Part shown: in pieces, positions 1 to 8,936 of the stretch
How the letters are laid out: every line of letters starts with the position of its first letter
Numbering within the stretch: position 1 is the stretch's first letter
From: Amorphus coralli DSM 19760
Lineage (GTDB): Bacteria; Pseudomonadota; Alphaproteobacteria; Rhizobiales; Amorphaceae
NCBI RefSeq assembly: GCF_000374525.1
Contig: NZ_KB894570.1
Coordinates: 62,001-126,000, forward strand
Reading direction: 5' to 3'
Length of the DNA stretch: 64,000 bases
Notes under the pieces: generated by a model
Databases searched by the model: none
What the model saw: only the letters and a program-made list of their open reading frames with translations
What the model was told of the DNA's origin: nothing
Program-made: the position numbers and the translations under genes

Positions 1-147
1 CGCTCGAGGTGTGACGTGCGTCACACTTTTTCTGCGGCGGGTGCGCCCCTTGCCACTTCCGGTCAGCCGACGGCATGCTGCCGGCAACCGGGTCCGGCCC
101 GCTCTCCCTCCGCCGGCAGCCCGGACAAGCGGTTCGAGGAAAGCCCC

Positions 148-1317
148 ATGCGCAACGATCTGCCCGTCTTCGATTTCGGTCTCGGCGAGACCGCCGACAT
201 GCTGCGCGACACTGTCCGCACCTTCTCCGACGACCGCATCGCGCCGCTCGCCGAGGAGATCGACCGCACCAACGCGTTCCCGCGCGATCTCTGGCCGGAG
301 ATGGGCGCAATCGGTCTGCACGGGATCACCGTGGAGGAGGAGTTCGGCGGCTCCGGCCTCGGCTATCTGGAACACTGCATCGCGGTGGAGGAGGTGAGCC
401 GTGGCTCCGCCTCCGTCGGACTCTCCTACGGCGCCCATTCCAACCTTTGCATCAACCAGATCCGCCGTAACGGCACCCAGGCGCAGAAGGAGAAATATCT
501 GCCTGGCCTGATCTCCGGCGAGCACGTGGGCGCACTCGCCATGTCGGAGCCGGGGGCGGGTTCCGACGTGGTTTCCATGCGCACCCGCGCCGACAAGCGC
601 GGCGACCGGTACGTCCTCAACGGCTCCAAGATGTGGATCACCAACGGCCCCGTGGCCGAGACGCTTGTCGTCTATGCCAAGACAGATCCGGAAGCCGGGG
701 CGCGCGGCATCACCGCCTTCCTGATCGAGAAGGGCATGGCGGGCTTCAAGCCGGCCCAGAAGCTCGACAAGCTCGGCATGCGTGGCTCCGACACGTGCGA
801 GTTGGTCTTCGAGGACTGCGAGGTGCCGGAGGAGAACGTGCTCGGCACGGTCGGGCGCGGCGTCAACGTCCTGATGTCGGGCCTCGACTACGAGCGCGTG
901 GTGCTGGCCGCCGGGCCGCTCGGCATCATGCAGGCCGCGCTGGACGTGGTCGTTCCGTACCTGCACGAGCGCAAGCAGTTCGGCCAGGCGATCGGCGAAT
1001 TCCAGCTCATGCAGGGAAAGCTCGCCGACATGTATGTCGCGCTGAACGCCTGCCGCTCCTACGTCTACGCGGTGGCGAAGGCGTGCGACGCCGGCCGCAC
1101 GACGCGCGAGGACGCCGCCGGCGCCATCCTCTACGCGGCGGAACAGGCGACGAAGGTCGCGCTGGAGGCGATCCAGTGCCTGGGCGGCAACGGCTACATC
1201 AACGACTACCCCACCGGCCGGCTGCTGCGCGACGCCAAGCTCTACGAGATCGGCGCCGGCACCAGCGAGATCCGCCGCATGCTCATCGGCCGCGAGCTCT
1301 TCGAAAAAAGCGGTTGA
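148..1317 (+). CDS. ivd: Acyl-CoA dehydrogenase, isovaleryl-CoA dehydrogenase type
   Basis: Predicted FAD enzyme of leucine breakdown that oxidises isovaleryl-CoA to 3-methylcrotonyl-CoA and passes electrons to ETF. The 389-residue protein has the full acyl-CoA dehydrogenase layout: helical N-terminus, middle beta domain with [10 protein letters not shown] and KMWITNG, and C-terminal helical domain with [20 protein letters not shown] and [33 protein letters not shown] matches the region that carries the catalytic Glu in isovaleryl-CoA dehydrogenases rather than the C-terminal Glu of short/medium-chain enzymes. The start at 148 is chosen because a purine-rich GAGGAAAG lies just upstream and family homology begins there; the upstream in-frame extension looks non-coding. 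No other leucine-pathway gene (mccAB, hmgL) follows, so substrate preference is inferred from motifs only. Confidence 0.88.
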   Translation: MRNDLPVFDFGLGETADMLRDTVRTFSDDRIAPLAEEIDRTNAFPRDLWPEMGAIGLHGITVEEEFGGSGLGYLEHCIAVEEVSRGSASVGLSYGAHSNLCINQIRRNGTQAQKEKYLPGLISGEHVGALAMSEPGAGSDVVSMRTRADKRGDRYVLNGSKMWITNGPVAETLVVYAKTDPEAGARGITAFLIEKGMAGFKPAQKLDKLGMRGSDTCELVFEDCEVPEENVLGTVGRGVNVLMSGLDYERVVLAAGPLGIMQAALDVVVPYLHERKQFGQAIGEFQLMQGKLADMYVALNACRSYVYAVAKACDAGRTTREDAAGAILYAAEQATKVALEAIQCLGGNGYINDYPTGRLLRDAKLYEIGAGTSEIRRMLIGRELFEKSG

Positions 1318-1409
1318 ACGGGTCACCTGCGGCTGAGCCAAGGCGAAGGGGCCCGGTTCGCCGTCCGGCCTTCCGACCGAGAAAGCGCCTTGGCCTTACA
1401 GATTTGTAA

Positions 1410-1437
1410 TTGGACTTTCATGCGCTTGGCTTAGAAT
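1410..1437 (+). promoter_or_regulatory. Candidate sigma-70 promoter for the large GH64/DUF4114 protein
   Basis: TTGGAC (1410-1415) and TAGAAT (1432-1437) are separated by 16 bases, in an AT-richer patch of the 272-base gap between ivd and the large gene. This leaves an mRNA leader of about 145 bases. It rests on consensus match only. Confidence 0.4.
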
Positions 1438-1589
1438 AGAAACGCTTGGGTTGTGGTGGGGGCGCCGCGGCCTGTTGCCGATGAGTGTGCCGATCGCTGG
1501 CAGGAGCGTCGCGATCCGGACGCAGTCCGACGTCTTCAGGCTTGGGCGCGCGGGACCCTCGGGCCGGACTGGAATGGGGTGGGGGATCC

Positions 1590-4500
1590 ATGACGACACT
1601 CAATGTCGATCTGACGAGTACGCTGCAGACAACGCTCGGCCAGGCCGGTGTCTGGGCCTATGCCGTCTACTTCACGGACGGGGGCTCAACTCCGAACTGG
1701 ACGTCGCTGGTCGAGAACGGCGTAATTCAGAACGGCGGCTCGAGCGCGATCGCCCTGCCGGCGCCTTATGTCTCGGGCAAGGTCTACTTCCTGGTGGTCA
1801 GCGGCAATCCCGACGGCACCACCCCAAGCCTCGGGATCACCCGTGAAAGCGACATCAACTGGGATGCCGCCGCGGACAACAACTACCGCTTCGACAGCTT
1901 CGAGGTGACGCTCAGCGCACCCACGACCACGGCGGCCAACGACCAGGGCAACCTGACGTCGGTGAACGCCTTCGGCCTGCCGATGGGCGTCCAGGTCAAC
2001 TATTCTGACGGGTCGACCGCCACCCGCGGCTACAACATTTCCGGCAGCAGCCTTTTCACCGACCTTGCAGCGCTGAGCCCGGGCGGTGCGACGCCGTCCC
2101 CCGAGCAGCAGGTCGTCTTCACCTATGATGGCGGAGCACTCGACGGTCAGAACCGCATGGGCATCGCGCCTTCAACGGCGCTCGGCGAATCCAGCGGCCC
2201 GGGCAGCGAGGCCTTCGCCGCCAGCCACTGGGACGCCTATCTCGACGACGTCGGCGCCATCGCCGACCAGATCCAGATCGCCGGCTTCTTCAACGGCGCC
2301 AAGGACGCCGACGATGTCTGGCACAATGGCGGCTTCTACAATTACACGCTGAGCTACAGCGCCAGCACCGACATCTTCACGCTGAATCCGGCCGACAACA
2401 GCGAGATCAAGGGGTCGATCCAGCTCACCAGCGCCGATCTCGCCAACAGCATCTACTCCACGCTCGGGACGATGGACATCCTGACCGCGTCCGGGAGCAC
2501 GTTCCTGTCGGAAAACAGCGGCTGGAACGACCAGTGGGGCGCGGTGATGACCCAGGTCCTCACCGGCTTCACGGCCGGCTACTACGGGACCACCGGCACC
2601 TACTCCGTCTCCGGCCAGTCGGTGGACCTGAATCAGAACTGGAACTGGGATCCCACCTTCGCCTTTGGTAGCAACCTGTCGGCGAAATCCGACAACAACA
2701 CCTTCGATCCCTATGCCAAGGTCTTCTTCGACAACAGCAATTCCTACGGCGCAGGCTATTCCGACAACCTGACGGCGCAGTTCGACGAGGGCGGGCCGCT
2801 GGTGTCCGTTGCCGATTCCGCCAGCGCCGACGTCGCCTCCATCGACATCACCATCTTCGACGACAGCGAGGATCCCAGCAGCTTCTACACCGACACGGTG
2901 ATCTACAATCAGATCGCCGAGCCGGTCGAAGGCTGGCAGACGCCGGACCAGACGTCGGGGCTGAACTTCAAGCTGAACTTCAGCTACCTCGACATGGTGC
3001 TCGATCCGGACACCGAGCTGTCCATCGACATCTACGAGGAGAACGGCAGCGGCGAACAGGTGTGGGTAAACATCCCGCTCGACACGACGGCCGCCGATCC
3101 CTGGGGCATCTGGACCATCGTCAAGGACCAGGCCGACAGTGATATGCCGTCCTTCAGCGCCAGCATGTCCGGGCCGAGCCAGGGCACCGGCGAACTCCTC
3201 ATCGCCGGGCTGCCGGCGGACGCTGCCGGCACCTACTGGTACCGGATCAACGTCGGGTCGGGCGACGACAAGAAGACGTTCAATCTCTACGCCAAGATCG
3301 CCGACAACGGGGGCTCGCCCGCCTTCGAGAACCCGGCCTTCGCCGGCCAGGAAGGCAGCCTGGCCATCGACGGGCTTGCGAAGATCGCCCCCCAGGCCTC
3401 CACGGCGGCGACGATCGAGACCTTCACGGTCAACTTCATCGACGGCGGCACCATCGCGGTCGACCCCGACCTGCTGATGCGCGACACCGACCGGGTGATG
3501 AATCCCAACCAGCCCAACGCGCCCGTGGCCGGCACGTTGGACGACGAAGCCTTCTCCGCGCTGGACGGGCAGACCACCGCGGCCAACGTTACCACCGTCA
3601 GCGCGACCGACGGCGATATCGCCTTCGCCTGGACGGGGCAGAACAATTCGGCCGGCGCGGCAGCCTCCTCCTGGATCAGCAGCTACACCAACAAGATCGG
3701 CGCCACGAACACCGCGCTCGTCTCGATCGCCGCGGCATCGGGCGTCGGCATCGCGCCGCTCGCGGCGGTGGCCGGCCTCGATGGCGGCTGGACGACAGGA
3801 ACCACGCATCTCTCCAACGGCACCTACACCGTCACCATGGCCGAATTCGCCGCGTCCGACGGATCGTACGAGACACCGCTTGGCGGGGCGACCTACAAGA
3901 GCCAGGCGCTGACGGTCGAGGTGGACATTCCGGAGCTGGGACTGCTCGCCAACGGGGACGGCTCGCTTTCGCTCGACACGTCGGCCTCGTCCGTCGGGGG
4001 TAACTGGCTCGGCTTCCAGTCGGTGAACGCGGCGTCCCTGCCGGTCGGGACGACCATCCTGCTTTACGCGACGGATGCGAACGGCGTGCTGGTCGATCCG
4101 CTGACGGGAGAAACCGGAAGCGGTGTGTCGCTCCAGGACGCCATTCTCGGGTCCATTGGCAACGTCCGCTCCGACAGCGGCACGCTCCTGATGAACGGTA
4201 CGACGAACGTCTATCTCGACGCCGACCATCGGCTGAAGTTCGCCATCATGTCCGAAAACGGTACCGTCACGATGGACGCGCCGGTGTCCATCGTCCCCGG
4301 CAGCGAAGGCGGTCACGAGATCGACGTCGGCGGATACGCGTTGACCGTCGAGGCCGACAACGACCTCTCCGAAGAAGCCGTCCTGGCATCGGCGCAGCGC
4401 CAGTTGCAGGAGGAGCTGATCTACGTCGAGACCGGCCAGCAGCTGCAGCTGGAGGTGAGCGGCAGCGCGGCCAACGTCAACCAGCTCGGCTTCGTCGAGT

Positions 4501-4868
4501 TCGACATCGATCCGACGACCGGTGAGTGGAGCGTCGACGGGGTCGCCTATTCCGACGACCAGGCCTTCACCGACGCGGTTCTGGCCAATCTCGACGGCGG
4601 CACGCTGCTGTCGGCCGGCGGCGGCGACTTCAACGAGACGCTGGTGTGGACCGTGCAGGGCGACAGCGGCTTCTACACGCCGGTGCTGATCACGCCCGGC
4701 GGCGAACTGTTCGTCATCGGCGAGGCCAACCCCGGCGGCAACGAGCAGATCCGCAGCTTCGGCAACAATCTGTTCGGCTTCGAGGACATGACCGAGGATG
4801 AGGGATCGGACTTCGATTACAACGACATGGTCATGCAGATCTCTCCCTACGATCCTGGGATGATCTGA
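1590..4868 (+). CDS. Large protein with GH64-like N-terminal and DUF4114-like C-terminal domains
   Basis: A 1092-residue acidic protein rich in Gly, Ser, Thr, Asp and Asn, as in exported repeat or adhesin-like proteins. The first 300 or so residues resemble the thaumatin-like/GH64 beta-1,3-glucanase fold: a region near YRFDSFEVTL is followed by NAFGLPMGVQVNYSDGS. The extreme C-terminus, NNLFGFEDMTEDEGSDFDYN continuing to a DMVMQ segment, matches the Asp-rich end of DUF4114, common in calcium-binding secreted proteins. The middle is probably beta-sandwich modules that I cannot name. No N-terminal signal peptide is visible, so export, if any, would use a leaderless route such as type I secretion; no type I exporter is next to it. 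The start is ATG at 1590 after GGGTGGGGG. I did not confirm glucanase catalytic acids, so enzymatic activity is unproven. Confidence 0.7.
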   Translation: MTTLNVDLTSTLQTTLGQAGVWAYAVYFTDGGSTPNWTSLVENGVIQNGGSSAIALPAPYVSGKVYFLVVSGNPDGTTPSLGITRESDINWDAAADNNYRFDSFEVTLSAPTTTAANDQGNLTSVNAFGLPMGVQVNYSDGSTATRGYNISGSSLFTDLAALSPGGATPSPEQQVVFTYDGGALDGQNRMGIAPSTALGESSGPGSEAFAASHWDAYLDDVGAIADQIQIAGFFNGAKDADDVWHNGGFYNYTLSYSASTDIFTLNPADNSEIKGSIQLTSADLANSIYSTLGTMDILTASGSTFLSENSGWNDQWGAVMTQVLTGFTAGYYGTTGTYSVSGQSVDLNQNWNWDPTFAFGSNLSAKSDNNTFDPYAKVFFDNSNSYGAGYSDNLTAQFDEGGPLVSVADSASADVASIDITIFDDSEDPSSFYTDTVIYNQIAEPVEGWQTPDQTSGLNFKLNFSYLDMVLDPDTELSIDIYEENGSGEQVWVNIPLDTTAADPWGIWTIVKDQADSDMPSFSASMSGPSQGTGELLIAGLPADAAGTYWYRINVGSGDDKKTFNLYAKIADNGGSPAFENPAFAGQEGSLAIDGLAKIAPQASTAATIETFTVNFIDGGTIAVDPDLLMRDTDRVMNPNQPNAPVAGTLDDEAFSALDGQTTAANVTTVSATDGDIAFAWTGQNNSAGAAASSWISSYTNKIGATNTALVSIAAASGVGIAPLAAVAGLDGGWTTGTTHLSNGTYTVTMAEFAASDGSYETPLGGATYKSQALTVEVDIPELGLLANGDGSLSLDTSASSVGGNWLGFQSVNAASLPVGTTILLYATDANGVLVDPLTGETGSGVSLQDAILGSIGNVRSDSGTLLMNGTTNVYLDADHRLKFAIMSENGTVTMDAPVSIVPGSEGGHEIDVGGYALTVEADNDLSEEAVLASAQRQLQEELIYVETGQQLQLEVSGSAANVNQLGFVEFDIDPTTGEWSVDGVAYSDDQAFTDAVLANLDGGTLLSAGGGDFNETLVWTVQGDSGFYTPVLITPGGELFVIGEANPGGNEQIRSFGNNLFGFEDMTEDEGSDFDYNDMVMQISPYDPGMI

Positions 4869-4901
4869 CGCGGTTCCCGGCGAAAGGGACAGGGTCACGA
4901 G

Positions 4902-4943
4902 CAATCGCAGGAAAAGTGGGTACCGGATTTCCGTCCGCGATTG
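4902..4943 (+). repeat. Stem-loop repeat, copy A
   Basis: Outer arms CAATCGC (4902-4908) and GCGATTG (4937-4943) are perfectly complementary. Inside them GGAAA pairs with TTTCC around a GTGGGTACCGGA loop. It is almost identical to copy B 13 bases downstream but lacks the roughly 60-base tail of the full element. Confidence 0.85.
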
Positions 4944-4956
4944 CGGTGTAAGTGGC

Positions 4957-5060
4957 CAATCGCAGGAAAAGTGGGTGCCGGTTTTCCGTCCGCGATTGCG
5001 TTGAAAAGACAGCCCCTCACGCCGAGTTCGCTTGCGCTCACCGGCTTCGGGTGGGCGGCC
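4957..5060 (+). repeat. Stem-loop repeat, copy B, full-length element
   Basis: The hairpin at 4957-4998 has outer arms CAATCGC/GCGATTG and inner arms GGAAAA/TTTTCC. It is followed by a conserved tail containing CCCCTCACGCCGAGTTCGCT and ending in GGGTGGGCGGCC. The whole 104-base unit matches, in reverse orientation, the two units at 20264-20368 and 20402-20502. Confidence 0.88.
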
Positions 5061-5095
5061 TGACCAGCCGGCGCGTGGTCACGCGCTGGGCAGAG

Positions 5096-5138
5096 CAAAG
5101 CCAGGCGAAGTGAGCACCGGTTCGCCGTCGGCGATTGG
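5096..5138 (+). repeat. Stem-loop repeat, divergent hybrid copy C
   Basis: Same architecture, CAAAGCC-A-GGCGAA-loop-TTCGCC-GTC-GGCGATTG. The inner arms are changed from GGAAAA/TTTTCC to GGCGAA/TTCGCC yet remain complementary. The outer left arm is of the CAAAGCC type and the right arm of the CGATTG type, so the outer stem pairs only partly. It looks like a recombinant or decaying copy. Confidence 0.65.
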
Positions 5139-5188
5139 GGCTCGACACTCGGCCGGAACTCTGACGATCCCGGGATTGACGCAGGCGT

Positions 5189-6595
5189 CTAGAAGATCCC
5201 GAACCACCAGGCGGCCAGGCCGAGGAAGGCCAGGAAGCCGATCACGTCGGTCAGCGTCGTCAGGAACACGCTGGAGGCCACCGCCGGGTCCGCGCCCAGC
5301 TTGTTCAGCACCATGGGTGTCACCACCCCGAAGAAGCCGGCGCAGAAGACGTTGAACACCAGCGCCGTGGCGATCACGCCGCCCAGCTCCGGATTCTGGA
5401 ACCACAGCCCCGCAACCAGCCCGACGATGACCGCAACGATCGTGCCGTTGGCCAGCGCCACCAGGATCTCGCGGCCGATGACGCGCGCGGCGTTGCGGCT
5501 GGAGATCGAGCGCGAGGCCAGCGCCCGCACGGTCACCGTCATCGCCTGGATGCCGGCGTTGCCGCCGATGGAGGCGACGATGGGCATCAGGATGGCCAGC
5601 GCCACCATCTCCTGGATGGTGCCGTCGAAGACGCCGATCACCGTGGCCGCCAGGAAGGCGGTGGCCATGTTGATGAGCAGCCACGGGATGCGGGTGCGGG
5701 CGGTGTAGTAGACCGTGTCGGAGAGCTCGGCGTCACCGGCGCCGGTGAGGTAGCGGATGTCTTCCTCCGCCTCTTCCTCGATGATGTCGACGATGTCGTC
5801 GATGGTCAGCACGCCCACCAGCCGGTCGTTGTCGTCGACCACGGCGGAGGAGACCAGATTGTAGCGCTGGAACTGGCGCGCCACGTCCTCCTGGTCGTCG
5901 ACGGCGCGGATCGTGTGGTGCGCCTCGTCCATGATCTCCGACACGCGCGTCGTGCGCGGCGTGCGCAGGAGCTTGTCGAGCGCCACGGTGCCGAGCAGCC
6001 GGAAGGCCGGATCCACCACGAACACCTCGTAGAAGGAGTCCGGCAGGTCCTCTTCCTCGCGCAGCGCATCAATCACCTGGCCCACCGACCAGAAGGGCGG
6101 CAGCGCCACGAAGTCGGACTGCATGCGCCGGCCAGCCGTCTCTTCCGGATAGTCCAGCGAGCGGGCGAGGCGGTGGCGCTTGGCGAAGGGGAGGCGGGCG
6201 AGGATCGCCTGCTTCTCGTCCTCCTCCAGGTCTTCCAGAATGTAGACGGCGTCGTCGGAATCGAGCGCGGCCAGGCCCCGCGCCACCGTGTCCGGCGGCA
6301 GGTTGGCGAGGATCTGGAGCCGGATCGGCTCTTCCATCTCCGTCAGCGCGGTGTAGTCGAATTCCTCGCCCAGTGTGGCGACGAAGCGCACGCGGGCCTC
6401 CGGCGCCAGCGCCGTCAGAAGCTCGGCGACGTCGACCTCGTGCAGGTCTTCGGTGAGCTCTTCCAGGCGCGTGCGGTCGCCGGCGTCGAGGGCGGCCTCG
6501 ACCGCCTCCAGAAACGCGGCGTCGAGATGGTCGTCCTCGTTGCGGAACGGCGGACGCACGTCGGTCGGGATCTCGGCGGCGGCGGTGTCTGCCAT
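5189..6595 (-). CDS. mgtE: Magnesium transporter MgtE
   Basis: Mg2+ channel/transporter of the inner membrane, 468 residues. Order of domains: acidic helical MgtE_N domain (about 25-150; EEDEKQAILARLP is typical), a pair of CBS domains (about 150-280; VGVLTIDDIVDIIEEEAEED ends the second), then a five-helix membrane domain (about 305-468) with the pore-lining region GNAGIQAMTVTVRALA and the closing FLTTLTDVIGFLAFLG. In the family the cytosolic domains bind Mg2+ and close the pore when Mg2+ is plentiful. The ATG at 6595 is preceded by AGGAGGG nine bases upstream, which argues against a start 42 bases earlier in the same frame. Confidence 0.95.
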   Translation of the reverse strand: MADTAAAEIPTDVRPPFRNEDDHLDAAFLEAVEAALDAGDRTRLEELTEDLHEVDVAELLTALAPEARVRFVATLGEEFDYTALTEMEEPIRLQILANLPPDTVARGLAALDSDDAVYILEDLEEDEKQAILARLPFAKRHRLARSLDYPEETAGRRMQSDFVALPPFWSVGQVIDALREEEDLPDSFYEVFVVDPAFRLLGTVALDKLLRTPRTTRVSEIMDEAHHTIRAVDDQEDVARQFQRYNLVSSAVVDDNDRLVGVLTIDDIVDIIEEEAEEDIRYLTGAGDAELSDTVYYTARTRIPWLLINMATAFLAATVIGVFDGTIQEMVALAILMPIVASIGGNAGIQAMTVTVRALASRSISSRNAARVIGREILVALANGTIVAVIVGLVAGLWFQNPELGGVIATALVFNVFCAGFFGVVTPMVLNKLGADPAVASSVFLTTLTDVIGFLAFLGLAAWWFGIF

Positions 6596-6999
6596 GTCGC
6601 GCGACCCTCCTGGAGCAGCCCCGGTCCGGGGCGACATTCGGCCAATGGCCGGGGGGCAGGGGCCTCCCGGCGTTCTCGATCACTTCGATTGTGAGAGGAT
6701 CGCTTCCCCAGTCCGAAGTGTAAGGCAAACGCGGTTCGGCTCGTATCGTTCGACCGAGCGCACCCCGGCTGTGAGGCGGGTTCGATCGCGCCGACGCGCC
6801 GACTGTTAGCCCATCGCTGCGGAATTAGAAATCGCCCAATGCGCAAAAGCGCGTTCCCGTCGGCGGATGCGGGAAGGGGGATGCGGCGGCGCAACAGGGG
6901 CGGGGCCGGACGACCGCGCATCACGCCTTTGGCGCCCCTTTATCCCAAACTCGCGCCGGAGCAGTGCGCCGGACGGCGTCCGCCGCCCGGCCGCTGATC
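6596..6999. other. Leader/intergenic region upstream of mgtE
   Basis: This 404-base gap lies between the aldehyde dehydrogenase stop and mgtE, both on the minus strand. No credible gene is seen. A 15-base dyad (GCCCCGG-T-CCGGGGC, 6618-6632) sits just upstream of the mgtE Shine-Dalgarno (6605-6611), where it could affect translation. I could not match the leader to a known Mg2+ riboswitch by eye. Confidence 0.45.
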
Positions 7000-8493
7000 C
7001 TACGCGTCGGTGGGGAAGGCCCGGCGGCTGTGTTGCAGCGTCACCCACTGGTCGGTGGTGAAGGCATCCACCGCCCATTCGCCGCCGAACCGGCCGAGGC
7101 CGGAATTCTTCTCGCCGCCGAACGGGTTGTTGGCGATGTCGTTGACCGGCTGGTCGTTGACGTGCGCCATGCCCGCCTGAATGCGCCGGGCGAAGCGGGC
7201 ACCGCGCTCCAGATCCTGGGTGAACACCGCGCTCGACAGGCCGTGCTCGGTGTCGTTGGCGATGGCCAGCGCGTCCTCCTCGTCCCGGGCCCGGATGATC
7301 GGCGCCACCGGACCGAAGATCTCGCTGGCGGCGATGTCCATGTCGTTGGTGACGTCGGCGAAGACGTGCGGCGGGATCACCCGGCCCTGCGGCTCGCCGC
7401 CGGCCAGCTCGCGCGCGCCGGTGCGGCGGGCGCCGTCGATCAGCGTGGTGATGTGCGCCACCTGGTCGTCGTTGATGATCGGCCCGATCACGGTGTCGGG
7501 GTCGTTCGGATCGCCTGCCTTGAGGCCCCGGGCGCGCTCCCCGAACCGTTCGCAGAACGCATCGTAGACGGGATCGGCGACGATCAGCCGGTTGGTGATC
7601 ATGCAGATCTGGCCCTGGTGCAGGAACTTGCCGAAGATCGCCGCGTCGACGGCGTAGTCGATGTCGGCATCCTCCAGCACGACGAGCGGGCTGTTGCCGC
7701 CGAGCTCCAGCTCGGTGCGCTTGATGATCTCCGCGTCGGCTGCCGCGCGCGCCACGCCACGTCCCACCGGGGTCGATCCGGTGAACGACAGCACTCGCGG
7801 CACCGGGTGCTTGGAGAAGGTGTCGCCGATGTCGGAGCCCGAGCCCACCACCACCGACAGGAGGCCGTCCGGCAGCCCCGCCTCCTCGAAAATTTTCGCG
7901 AGGATCAGTCCGCCGGTGACGGGGGTGTCGCTGGCCGGCTTCACCACGACGCCGTTGCCGACGGCCAGCGCCGGCGCGACCGAGCGGTTGGTCAGCTGCA
8001 GCGGCCAGTTCCACGGGCTGATGACGCCGACGACGCCCACCGGCTTGCGGTAGGCGCGACCTTCCTTGCCGGGAATGTCCGTGAGCAGGATCCGCCCCTC
8101 GACCCGGTAGGCGGCGATGGCGGCCTCCTGCAGGCCGGCGAAGACCACGTCGCATTCCAGCCCGGCCTTCATCCGGGTGGAGCCGGATTCGCGGATCAGC
8201 CAGCCGATGACCTCCTCCCGGCGCGCCTTCAGGATCTGTGCCGCCGCCTGCATCACGCCGGCGCGCACCGACGGCGGCTGCGCGGCCCAGTCCTCCTGAG
8301 CAATCGCCGCCGCCCGGTAGGCCTGGTCGACGTCGTCGGCGTCGGCCTGCGGGATCTCCAGCAGCGTCTCGTCGGTAAAGGGGTTGATGTCGGCGCGAGC
8401 CTTGCCCGTACTGCCGGCGCGCCAGCGTCCGGCGATGGGCATGGTGTCGAAGCCGCCATAGGCGGCCGGGGCCGTGTCGGATGAGGCATCCAT
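7000..8493 (-). CDS. NAD(P)-dependent aldehyde dehydrogenase, benzaldehyde/vanillin dehydrogenase-like
   Basis: Oxidises an aldehyde to its acid; 497 residues, full length for the superfamily. Visible motifs are [20 protein letters not shown] (cofactor domain), FTGSTPVG (nucleotide binding), [14 protein letters not shown] with the general-base Glu, and [11 protein letters not shown] with the catalytic Cys. The EIFGPVAPI segment is also present. GQICMITNR and [20 protein letters not shown] are of the type seen in aromatic aldehyde dehydrogenases of the YfmT/vanillin dehydrogenase group, but the true substrate cannot be read from sequence. ATG at 8493 follows GGAGAT. It stands alone between mgtE and a small ORF. 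Confidence 0.88.
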   Translation of the reverse strand: MDASSDTAPAAYGGFDTMPIAGRWRAGSTGKARADINPFTDETLLEIPQADADDVDQAYRAAAIAQEDWAAQPPSVRAGVMQAAAQILKARREEVIGWLIRESGSTRMKAGLECDVVFAGLQEAAIAAYRVEGRILLTDIPGKEGRAYRKPVGVVGVISPWNWPLQLTNRSVAPALAVGNGVVVKPASDTPVTGGLILAKIFEEAGLPDGLLSVVVGSGSDIGDTFSKHPVPRVLSFTGSTPVGRGVARAAADAEIIKRTELELGGNSPLVVLEDADIDYAVDAAIFGKFLHQGQICMITNRLIVADPVYDAFCERFGERARGLKAGDPNDPDTVIGPIINDDQVAHITTLIDGARRTGARELAGGEPQGRVIPPHVFADVTNDMDIAASEIFGPVAPIIRARDEEDALAIANDTEHGLSSAVFTQDLERGARFARRIQAGMAHVNDQPVNDIANNPFGGEKNSGLGRFGGEWAVDAFTTDQWVTLQHSRRAFPTDA

Positions 8494-8576
8494 GGCGGAT
8501 CTCCGTGGAATGGGGGAAGGAAGGCGCACCGGCCCGGACGGGGTCCTGCCCGCCGGCCGGCGCGCCCGGAAGTCCG

Positions 8577-8801
8577 TCAGCGCTCGTCGTCGGGGAGCTG
8601 GTTGTCCTCGTGATCGTGGCGCTGCAGGCTCTGGGTGTACTTGCTGTCGAGCCCCCGCTGATCGGAGTGCTGAGCCTTGTCGCGGTTGGACAGGATCGCG
8701 TCCTCCTCGACCATGTCCTTGGGCAGGTCGGTCATGGCGCCGGAGCCGTCATTCTTGCCCTGAGCGCCGGGTCCCATGCTCTTCTTCGAGGCGTTTGCCA
8801 T
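8577..8801 (-). CDS. Small hydrophilic hypothetical protein (74 aa)
   Basis: Unrecognised. The 74 residues are very polar (Lys, Asp, Gln, His, Ser), with no membrane segment, signal peptide or cysteine, and look largely disordered. A GGAGCGAGACG ribosome-binding stretch precedes the ATG. The composition is like small stress- or desiccation-associated proteins of rhizobia, but that is only resemblance. Support for coding is moderate: a good ribosome-binding site, a compact ORF in an otherwise empty gap, and an amino-acid composition unlike the Arg/Pro-rich antisense products of this GC-rich DNA. Confidence 0.6.
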   Translation of the reverse strand: MANASKKSMGPGAQGKNDGSGAMTDLPKDMVEEDAILSNRDKAQHSDQRGLDSKYTQSLQRHDHEDNQLPDDER

Positions 8802-8936
8802 CGTCTCGCTCCATCGCTGGGTGGCGGGTCGGCACGGCGGCGCAGGGCCGCCATGCGTGCTGCGACCCCAACGCCTGCGAGCGGCCTCGGTTCGCCCTGG
8901 AAGCGATTTCGATTGCGTGATCGACGGGTGAAGCGG

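Larger units (their letters stand above)
4869..5188. other. Intergenic region filled with stem-loop repeats
   Basis: This 320-base gap separates two convergent genes and contains no credible ORF. Most of it is made of three copies or partial copies of the stem-loop repeat described at 4902-4943, 4957-5060 and 5096-5138. The hairpins may terminate transcription from either side. Confidence 0.7.

Noticed and set aside
2172-4904. 910-codon minus-strand frame inside the large GH64/DUF4114 gene
   Set aside because: The product is a low-complexity Arg/Gly/Val/Asp sequence. The plus-strand frame has the domain-like motifs, a start signal and natural protein composition.
4902-5000. CRISPR-like direct repeats
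   Set aside because: There are only two adjacent copies about 55 bases apart with no series of unique spacers, and other copies occur singly elsewhere; they are dispersed stem-loop repeats.
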